A stretch of DNA of 33,761 nt from Phytomonas francai (lineage: Eukaryota > Euglenozoa > Kinetoplastea > Trypanosomatida > Trypanosomatidae). This document shows positions 27,383 to 33,761 of this stretch, piece by piece (positions within the stretch are counted from its first letter, which is position 1; each line of letters begins with the position of its first letter). The notes beneath the pieces are model-generated. The model made no database searches. It had not been told where the DNA came from and saw nothing but the letters and a program-made list of their open reading frames with translations. The DNA lies in NCBI GenBank assembly GCA_001766655.1, contig MJCC01000012.1:65916-99676 (forward strand), written 5' to 3'. A program made the position numbers and the translations under genes.

Positions 27383-27473
27383 TCGTCTGCCTCGCAGCCT
27401 GAGTGCGCTTCACAAGCACACGCTGCCCGAGCGGCTCCAGCTTCTTCAGCGCAGGAATCGTAAACCGGAACAT
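27383..27473 (-). pseudogene. hsp10 5' fragment (third, partial copy)
   Basis: The first ~30 codons of hsp10, identical to the other two copies from the ATG at 27473. Identity with copy 1 continues only four bases upstream of the ATG (to 27477), after which the 5' flank is different. It is interrupted at the ambiguous base. The frame happens to read on into CFAP61 if that base is counted as one. Most simply, it marks the start of another intact tandem hsp10 gene lost in assembly. Confidence 0.75.
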
Positions 27474-27477
27474 TTGT

Positions 27478-28026
27478 TAGATTGATATGCTTATTAATAT
27501 AAATACGATTAAAAACGTTCCTTTGAAGGAGTTTCACTGGATATTTTGATAAAGTGCACGTAAAGTCTTTACAATATATTATGTGAATTGAGGAAAAAAA
27601 AGGAATACAAAGAGGTTTAAAAAATACAGTGCGAGTCTCTGAATCTCTTCTTTAAAATCAGTAAGTAAATAAGGCGTCATATGAAGGAAAAAAGTATTGT
27701 ATTTTTAATATGTGAATATAAATAATATAATTAGTCTACATTGTCCACAATATATATTAAGAATATTTATTTAGTTATCAATAAATATTTAAGGCATAGC
27801 AACTAACTCTCTGAACCATATATGTATATAGATACATAGATATACGGTAAAAGCTTTACGAGCTTAAGCTTTTCGTTACCGTATTTCTTTCTTCCTAAAA
27901 GAGTAAGTACCTTTTCTACATTTAAGCTCTTTCAGATAGTCGCTTGAATCTTTCAGTCCCCCTAAAAAAAAAAAAGTGAAAAGAAAGATTACACGATTTA
28001 AATAGTAAATAAACTATCTAAACTGC
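27478..28026. other. spacer B between hsp10 copies
   Basis: AT-rich, found once in the window. It contains an imperfect inverted repeat at 27842-27884 and, in the transcribed sense, lies downstream of hsp10 copy 2 and upstream of the partial hsp10. It is thus a natural intercistronic spacer of a tandem hsp10 pair. No ORF of note. Confidence 0.5.
27842..27884. repeat. imperfect inverted repeat in spacer B
   Basis: Left arm ATACGGTAA plus AAGCTT pairs with right arm AAGCTTTT then CG then TTACCGTAT. The outer 9 bp are perfect and the inner arm is offset by a few unpaired bases. Could form a cruciform or an RNA hairpin. Confidence 0.7.
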
Positions 28027-28032
28027 ATCATC

Positions 28033-28335
28033 TTAATCACGCAGCACGCCGAGAAGGACACTCTCGTCGTACAGGAAGAACTCCTCTCCCTCCACCTTCA
28101 CACTCGCCCCACCGTACTCGGGAAGGAGCACGGTGTCGCTTACCTTCACCGTCGGCTTCCAGTCCGCCTTCTCCGCAGCCACGGCGACCACAGTGCCCTC
28201 GTTGATCTTCCCCGCAACCTGCTCCGGGATGAGGATGCCCGCCTTCGTCTGCCTCGCAGCCTGAGTGCGCTTCACAAGCACACGCTGCCCGAGCGGCTCC
28301 AGCTTCTTCAGCGCAGGAATCGTAAACCGGAACAT
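28033..28335 (-). CDS. HSP10: mitochondrial co-chaperonin HSP10 (copy 2)
   Basis: Encodes the same 100-residue Cpn10 as copy 1, with one silent difference (TTG versus CTG leucine codon at 28074). It lies about 400 bases downstream of the full CFAP61 gene in the transcribed direction, and its 3' side runs into spacer B. Trypanosomatid chaperonin genes are often tandem, which fits a true second gene. Confidence 0.95.
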   Translation of the reverse strand: MFRFTIPALKKLEPLGQRVLVKRTQAARQTKAGILIPEQVAGKINEGTVVAVAAEKADWKPTVKVSDTVLLPEYGGASVKVEGEEFFLYDESVLLGVLRD

Positions 28336-28734
28336 TTGTCAATACGTTGGTTGGTTAGGAAAATTTTTTGCTTATTGTGGATGTTGTTCTTATTATTATT
28401 CGGTGAATAGCGCTTTCAATGCCTTGACTCTATTGGTTTACGGTAGCGAAATGAGAATAAAGGAAAGGGCGGTGTAGAGTGTGGTCACATAATGTACCGG
28501 TAAAGAGGAAGGACAGTGTTCTGTGGGCAGAAATAATAGCAAGAGCCCAAGCAAGGGAATATATAATAATGATAATAATCCGGTAGTACGCACCGAAATA
28601 ATTGGTTACATCTGAGAAATGGCAATGGGACACCGGGCGAAAATGCAACGCCCTTGGAGGTTTCAGCATCTTCACGCAACCCAGGCCCGCAACCATCATA
28701 CCGAACGCGGAAGGCAAAATATAAGATTCAAATT
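28336..28734. other. spacer between hsp10 copy 2 and CFAP61
   Basis: About 400 bases, part of the direct repeat. Should hold the CFAP61 3' UTR and the hsp10 splice acceptor. No strong pyrimidine tract lies close to the hsp10 ATG; the nearest T-rich run is at about 28360-28370. Confidence 0.5.
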
Positions 28735-31700
28735 TTACATCAACGACAAAATCGGCTCACTCGTGTCCACTAAATACCTGATGTTGGGCAAGTACGTAAT
28801 ATTTGGCCTGAACTCTCTGCTCTCGTGCAGGAAACGGACTAAGGCAAACTCAACCTCCTGCCTGAAAGCGCGCTTGCGGTCCGTCAGCGTCTTTATGTGG
28901 GCGTTCGCTTCCGTTTGTGTGAGAGGCACGAACGCCTCCTTTGCCATGCGCTTCGCGAGGATCTGTTCCTCGACGCGCACAAATTCCTCGTGCTGTCGCA
29001 TTCGCCGCCGTAACGCTGCGAAGAACGCAACAAAGCGATCGGAAAAAATCGTCCTAAAGTAGGGAAGCCTCAGGTAGTGGATCAGATCCAGCTTACGGTT
29101 GAGGACACCGGCCGTGAGGCGGCATGTCGGCGGTAGGTTGGCTTCCCCGGTCAGGCGCGAGCGCTCGGCTGCCTCCTTGTACCGGAAGGTGAGGTTCAGC
29201 AAAAGCTCAGGGTAGCCAATCAGGGCCATGTAGTTGTACAGCTCCGGACGCCCGTCGCCAAAATACCGTATCGCATCGATCGTGTGGTTCGTCCGGTTGA
29301 CGTAAATCGATAAGACGCTCTGTGAGGGCGACACGGGAGCCCCGGCGGTATGCTTACCCGCGCTCATGGTGCTCTCCATGCTCTCCTCGGAGCCACCCCC
29401 GCCGGGCTCCCCGGCATCCAGGTGCAGAGGTATGGAGCTATCCAGATCCCGCAGAAGCCGGTCCCGCATCTCGGACAGGCTGCAGATGTTCGAGCAGGTC
29501 AGCACCTCGCACGCGTCCTCCGCAAAGGAGACGCACTCAACTGAGAAGTATTCAAAGCCGAACGGGAACGCGACACGGCGCGCGCGGGGGGTCGAAAACA
29601 CCGAGAGATCCGGCCCCGTCTTCGCATGCTGGGGCAGCCAGCCCCCCATCCCGCCCGACGCATGCTCGGCGTCCCGCCTCAAAAAAGAACACACACCCTC
29701 GGTATCAGCGCTAGCATCCTGCTCAAAGGTGGGAAGCATCCCATCGCCGGCGGCCGCGCTTGCGAGCTCCTCGGAAGGGTTACCATTGCCCTGCCTATCG
29801 TACTCGGACACGCGAGCGCTTGAGAACTCCGCGAAGCCGAGCTTGACCAAGAGCTTGCAGGCCAGATCGTAGCCAACATCGCGTACGTTGAATTCCTCGA
29901 AATTGGGGGCTACGCCGTACCGTCGGGTCCACATCGCCACCGGGCCCGCCGCGAGTATGCGGGGGTCCGTGGTCTGGTAATCCTTATCCACGATGATGCG
30001 GCCGTCGAGGACAATGGAGCGCTTATTGAGCGCGCAGAGGATCCTCGGGTCGATGTCCTTATCCTCGATGCACAAAATCAGACCGCAGGTGAGCTCCACC
30101 GGCGACGCCGCTGCGTGGGCGGGCTCCGCCACGGCCACGGGCTCCAACACGACCGACGTCAGCCCCCCGTCCTCGTTGAACTCAATACGGCCGAGGTCGA
30201 AGCCGCGGAAGACGCTCGTGCCGAGCGACCGCAGGACGGTCAGCGCCGCCTGCGAGGAGGCCTCGTCGACATGCGGAATGCGGGGGTCGCGGCTGCAGAC
30301 CACCACCCGCTGCGCCGAAAAGCCCTCGCGCTGGAGGACGGCGGTCACCACCGAGTAGGCATCCAGCGACGAGCCGTACACCAGCACGTTCGGCACGCTA
30401 TTCGCGTTCGCGCTCAGGCTATCCAGCGACTCGCGCGCGCGGTGGAAGGCGGCGTCGTCGCTGAGAGGAATGATCCACTTCTCCGGCACGCCGCGCCCCT
30501 CCTGCTGCAGCAGTTGGCGAATACTCGGCGGCACGATGTACTGCCGTCCGGTCGCCAGGATCAAGTAGTCGTAGGGCTCAAAAACAGCGTTGTCGATGGC
30601 GACGCAGCGGTTGGCCTTGTCGATGTCCACCAGCCCTCCGGCGACGACGCGGATCGCATGGCTCACGGCGAGGAAATGGTGCTCGCGCTCGAGAAGCTCC
30701 ATGGCGTCCGCCAGCCACGCGCCCTTGTGCTGGTTGCCAAAGCCGTCGGCGCGCACCCCGGCGGGATCCGCCCGCGCCTGGTTCGCGTGGAGCGGGAAGC
30801 CGTCGGTGGAGACCAGCACGAGGTTCACAAAGCGTACGTAGGGGACGCTCAGGAGCCGGTGGAAAAAACACAAAGCCGTCGCGCTCGCCCCAACCACCAC
30901 AACACGCGCATGCAAGCTCACCTTCTCATCCCCCAAGTAGCGAGGTGTCGCGATGAAAAGAGATCCCAGGCCCGCCAGGTCGATCGCCGGCGCCGACGCG
31001 GCCCCAGCCCCGGTAGGGTCCCCCACCGCAGCGTGCTCAACCACGCGTCGAGGCTGGCAAGGGAGAAGCTCCCTGACGAGCGGCGGAAACAGCTGGCTCT
31101 GCTCCCTCACGGCGAACAATACTGCAATGTCGGCCCTGCACAATCGTAGCAGCTCCCGAACAAAAAAGCGAATCTGGCCCCGATAAACTGTCTTCACGTA
31201 CATGCTACGAATCAAGATGGCTGGCATAAACATGTCCGTGACCTCACATGGGTTGAAGCCTCCCGTGCACACGGGGGGCGTAGGGGCGTGAATATCCGTA
31301 GCGGTGTAGTCTCGCCCGCGTCGCGCATAAAAGTAGACGTAATTGTCAATGTTATAGTTAGCACGCAAAGCGTGCAATCCCTTCAACGTAATCGAGCACA
31401 GAGAAGCCACGCCCACCAACTCCGAATGGGGGGCCGACTCCCACTCGGAAGGGATTCGGGACAGTGTGAAAACCATCGTCCTCCCGTTGTCGAAGCCCCC
31501 ATCCGCAGCGTAATCGCCATCAACGAGGTGCGTGCCACGTTGCTCATCCGGATTTGGTGATTCCGCGCGCACGGCACGGAGTAGATCCGCGGAAAGCTTC
31601 TCCACTTCATCGTAGGTCATGTCATAGGGCTGCGCCTGTAGCAGCCCCTTCTCCACCTCGGAGACATCTTCCGCCGTGCGCACCAACCCCACGCGGGTCG

Positions 31701-33195
31701 GCGAAAGACTGTCGCGAGAACACATCCATAGGCCCTCCGGTATGGGAGCGACGTCATCCCGGCTCGTGTACGGCTCATACGGACGAATGGGGACGTAGTG
31801 AAAGCGCTTTAGCAGGCCCGACTCCCGCGTGGCGTGCGGCAGCACAATGAAGGCATCCGCGCACGCCGGAAAGGCGCGAAACAGCCCACGGAGCAAGTCC
31901 CACGAAGACCCCTCGTAGTCAGGATCCCAGTACAGGAAGTCAATTTGCACCATCTGCGTCGCCGCCGCCCCAGACGGCCGACCCCTGGCACCCAACAAAG
32001 CCGGACACACATTGCTATCGAATAATTTGTCGTGTCTCCCCAGCTGATAGGACTTCGACAGCTGGTGATGCTCTGCAAGCGAAATTACGTGGGCACAGGC
32101 AAGCCCGACTACCTCATACGTCAAAGGGTTTTCCGCAACAAGCACCTTATGGTCGTCGTCCTGATTCTTCAGAAGCTCCTCCAGATAAAACTCATCGGGC
32201 AGACGAATGTGCACGCCGACGCCATTGAGCAGAAGTGGCACGAAGTCGTCGTAGTCCTCCTGGCTGCCGTGGCGGATCGTTAAACGTGGCAGGATGCACT
32301 GTCGCGGCAGGTGCAGAATCTTCCGCCGATGCGCGAAAACGGCTGGCAGCGGGCCGGCCCCAGGGGGGAACCTCAGAGTGGGACCCAAGAGCGTGCCCAG
32401 GCCGCGCAGCTGCGCGACAAAGTCGCCACCCTTCACGTCCAACAGCAAAGACGGCGGTGGGTCGGCGCACAAAAGGTTCTCGATGCCCTGCAACGCACCC
32501 AATGCCACCGACAGCAGCTCCTGCGCCATTTCGATTGAGGAGTAACCGGGCTTTGAAGCGTCGCAGCCCATCCCCTGCTTCTCCTCGGTGGTACTTCGGA
32601 GAGTCTCACCCCCACGTCTGCATACCCCCTCGTCAGCATGCGTGCGCCTCAACACCGTCTCCACATCACTCGTGTGTGCAGGGAGGTTACACTGCGAATA
32701 AAAATCAGAGGGCGGCGCTACAAGCATGTTTAACCACAGCGTGTTACAGGGCTGGATGTAATCAAGCGACTTGCTCTGGTCCCCGCTCTCCTCTACGTAC
32801 GCTAGACGACGTAGAAGATCGTCCCATTGAGGTTCATCGAGTGCACCCACCAATCTCGCCTCCTCCTTCGATAAAGAGCCAGACGGGAGTGCCGCCTTTT
32901 CCACAGTGCCCATGCTGGCCGCTACACCGGGCCAAGGCCCGACACCTAAAGCCAGGAAGCCCACCAGCTGGCTCTCCTGCGCACTTGACACCGCCGTGAT
33001 GCACAAATAAGATGTCTGAATCAGGTCCACAAAGACGTCCAACTCACCTTTAGGCTTCTCCCTGGTGGCGTCGTAGGACGAAAGACCGCCTGCGCCCAGT
33101 GGGCAGGAATCCGTCCACCGCCGCAGCGCTGCGGCGTCGTGCAGCCGTGCACGGCGGAAGCGGGTGCCGGGAAGACGGCTACGCAAATACTCCAT
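28735..33195 (-). CDS. CFAP61: CFAP61 homologue, flagellar radial-spoke-associated protein
   Basis: A 1486-residue protein from the first true ATG (33195); the in-frame codon at 33234 is TTG. CFAP61 belongs to the calmodulin- and spoke-associated complex at the base of axonemal radial spokes and regulates dynein-driven beating. The N-terminal half has GNAT-like segments, including LTIRHGSQEDYDDFVPLLL and VLVAENPLTYEVVGLACAHV (about residues 300-390). At about 760 a Rossmann motif HARVVVVGASATALCFFHRL opens a pyridine-nucleotide/FAD-like domain, followed by the family-typical VPYVRFVNLVLVSTDGFPL and later YLILATGRQY. The C-terminal ~1310-1410 (ALIGYPELLLNL through RTIFSDRFVAFF) matches the region used for dimerisation. 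It is longer than the human protein (about 1240), mostly through polar insertions. Duplicated 3' end: see repeat entries. Confidence 0.9.
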   Translation of the reverse strand: MEYLRSRLPGTRFRRARLHDAAALRRWTDSCPLGAGGLSSYDATREKPKGELDVFVDLIQTSYLCITAVSSAQESQLVGFLALGVGPWPGVAASMGTVEKAALPSGSLSKEEARLVGALDEPQWDDLLRRLAYVEESGDQSKSLDYIQPCNTLWLNMLVAPPSDFYSQCNLPAHTSDVETVLRRTHADEGVCRRGGETLRSTTEEKQGMGCDASKPGYSSIEMAQELLSVALGALQGIENLLCADPPPSLLLDVKGGDFVAQLRGLGTLLGPTLRFPPGAGPLPAVFAHRRKILHLPRQCILPRLTIRHGSQEDYDDFVPLLLNGVGVHIRLPDEFYLEELLKNQDDDHKVLVAENPLTYEVVGLACAHVISLAEHHQLSKSYQLGRHDKLFDSNVCPALLGARGRPSGAAATQMVQIDFLYWDPDYEGSSWDLLRGLFRAFPACADAFIVLPHATRESGLLKRFHYVPIRPYEPYTSRDDVAPIPEGLWMCSRDSLSPTRVGLVRTAEDVSEVEKGLLQAQPYDMTYDEVEKLSADLLRAVRAESPNPDEQRGTHLVDGDYAADGGFDNGRTMVFTLSRIPSEWESAPHSELVGVASLCSITLKGLHALRANYNIDNYVYFYARRGRDYTATDIHAPTPPVCTGGFNPCEVTDMFMPAILIRSMYVKTVYRGQIRFFVRELLRLCRADIAVLFAVREQSQLFPPLVRELLPCQPRRVVEHAAVGDPTGAGAASAPAIDLAGLGSLFIATPRYLGDEKVSLHARVVVVGASATALCFFHRLLSVPYVRFVNLVLVSTDGFPLHANQARADPAGVRADGFGNQHKGAWLADAMELLEREHHFLAVSHAIRVVAGGLVDIDKANRCVAIDNAVFEPYDYLILATGRQYIVPPSIRQLLQQEGRGVPEKWIIPLSDDAAFHRARESLDSLSANANSVPNVLVYGSSLDAYSVVTAVLQREGFSAQRVVVCSRDPRIPHVDEASSQAALTVLRSLGTSVFRGFDLGRIEFNEDGGLTSVVLEPVAVAEPAHAAASPVELTCGLILCIEDKDIDPRILCALNKRSIVLDGRIIVDKDYQTTDPRILAAGPVAMWTRRYGVAPNFEEFNVRDVGYDLACKLLVKLGFAEFSSARVSEYDRQGNGNPSEELASAAAGDGMLPTFEQDASADTEGVCSFLRRDAEHASGGMGGWLPQHAKTGPDLSVFSTPRARRVAFPFGFEYFSVECVSFAEDACEVLTCSNICSLSEMRDRLLRDLDSSIPLHLDAGEPGGGGSEESMESTMSAGKHTAGAPVSPSQSVLSIYVNRTNHTIDAIRYFGDGRPELYNYMALIGYPELLLNLTFRYKEAAERSRLTGEANLPPTCRLTAGVLNRKLDLIHYLRLPYFRTIFSDRFVAFFAALRRRMRQHEEFVRVEEQILAKRMAKEAFVPLTQTEANAHIKTLTDRKRAFRQEVEFALVRFLHESREFRPNITYLPNIRYLVDTSEPILSLM

Positions 33196-33761
33196 CGCCT
33201 CCGTGGTCTGCCGGAAACAGACGATAGGTCTCAATAAATAGGCAAATGTAATTGAGCCTACCCACCCACCTATTTAATGCTAGATGCTCTCTAGCCAAGT
33301 ACCTCTTTACCCTCGGTGGCGTCCCACACACTCTCTGCCTGCTGCTCCAGCGGTCACTGCGGCGGAATGACACAAAAAACGCGGAGGGTGCTGTTCGCCT
33401 CAGCCACAAACAAGCACCCTTAGTAGCTGGGGGAAATCAATCCGATTACGGCTATCGAACGTGGGGAAAAGAAAAGGTCAGGAAACCTCTGGAAAGGAAA
33501 GGGAAAATATGATAAAACTAAAACAACATCACATCTCTCAGCAAATCGCAACGAAGCATGCAACCCAAGAGACCTGTCAATTGGTAAAACTCACTCCCAA
33601 AACTATAACAGTTAAGATTATTTCCAGATGTAACAACAATGCGCTTTTCATAATTGGGGAAAACATTACAGTAAAAGAAACTATGCTCAAAAATACGATT
33701 CTTTTAGCAAATACAATAGAAGCTAGAATATTTCAATAAAAAGACGTTGCCTTCACGATCC
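33196..33761. other. 5' flank of CFAP61 and intergenic spacer
   Basis: In the transcribed sense a pyrimidine-containing stretch ends in CCGGCAG with the AG at 33208-33209, a possible splice acceptor close to the ATG. Further right (about 33465-33510) is another purine-rich run on the plus strand. The end of the window is AT-rich with no convincing gene. Confidence 0.45.

Larger units (their letters stand above)
28027..29533. repeat. 1.5 kb direct repeat, right copy
   Basis: Right-hand copy of the block at 25875-27381. Here the CFAP61 portion continues uninterrupted into the full gene, so this copy is in its natural context. Confidence 0.9.

Noticed and set aside
26583..27473. HSP10-CFAP61 fusion protein (296 codons through the ambiguous base)
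   Set aside because: The fusion depends on the single n at the junction of two repeated sequences. An assembly join explains it better than a real chimeric gene.
33196..33234. CFAP61 start at 33234
   Set aside because: The codon is TTG, not ATG. The same applies to 4477, 9118, 12717, 16788 and 17723, so I used the first true ATG in each case.
1..33761. CRISPR arrays, insertion sequences, bacterial operon signals
   Set aside because: No regularly spaced direct repeats, transposase or terminal inverted repeats were seen, and the gene content is eukaryotic.

Overview
The window looks like nuclear DNA of a kinetoplastid protist, most likely a trypanosomatid. All convincing genes lie on the minus strand and are intronless. 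They are separated by AT-rich spacers, several of which carry a pyrimidine tract followed by AG just upstream of the start codon, as expected for trans-splice acceptors. The histone H3 at 9.7-10.1 kb has the divergent trypanosomatid sequence. This fits one stretch of a polycistronic transcription unit read from right to left. I cannot name the genus.

In order of coordinates, the genes are: a GPN-loop GTPase (GPN2-like, cut by the window edge); a non-canonical poly(A)/poly(U) polymerase; an RNI-type leucine-rich repeat protein; a large helical-repeat plus multi-membrane-span protein, whose UAG stop is followed in frame by a further 125 open codons; histone H3; a type II membrane glycosyltransferase-like protein; a low-complexity protein with a possible degenerate SpoU-like tail; an RRM/RS protein; a roadblock-fold (LAMTOR3-like) protein; an LYR-like plus ApaG-domain protein; a protein ending in a dsRBD-like segment (mL44 candidate); a coiled-coil protein; a PPR protein with a C-terminal membrane span; and an HSP10/CFAP61 region.

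The right end (25.9-33.2 kb) holds a full CFAP61 flagellar gene and two complete chaperonin-10 genes. A 1.5 kb block (CFAP61 3' end, spacer and hsp10) occurs twice. The left copy is joined at a single ambiguous base to a third, partial hsp10 5' end. This is either a real tandem duplication or, more likely, a scaffold join in a collapsed hsp10 tandem array.

The most unusual non-coding signal is a GC-rich island at 20.41-20.60 kb. By eye it folds into a three-hairpin multibranch structure closed by a 6 bp stem, and is a candidate structured RNA. Several genes also show abrupt internal plateaus of very high GC that encode Ala/Arg/Gly/Pro-rich sequence. Apart from shared mitochondrial themes (HSP10, PPR, LYR/ApaG, mL44 candidate), the gene order does not suggest a single pathway, as is normal for trypanosomatid polycistrons.
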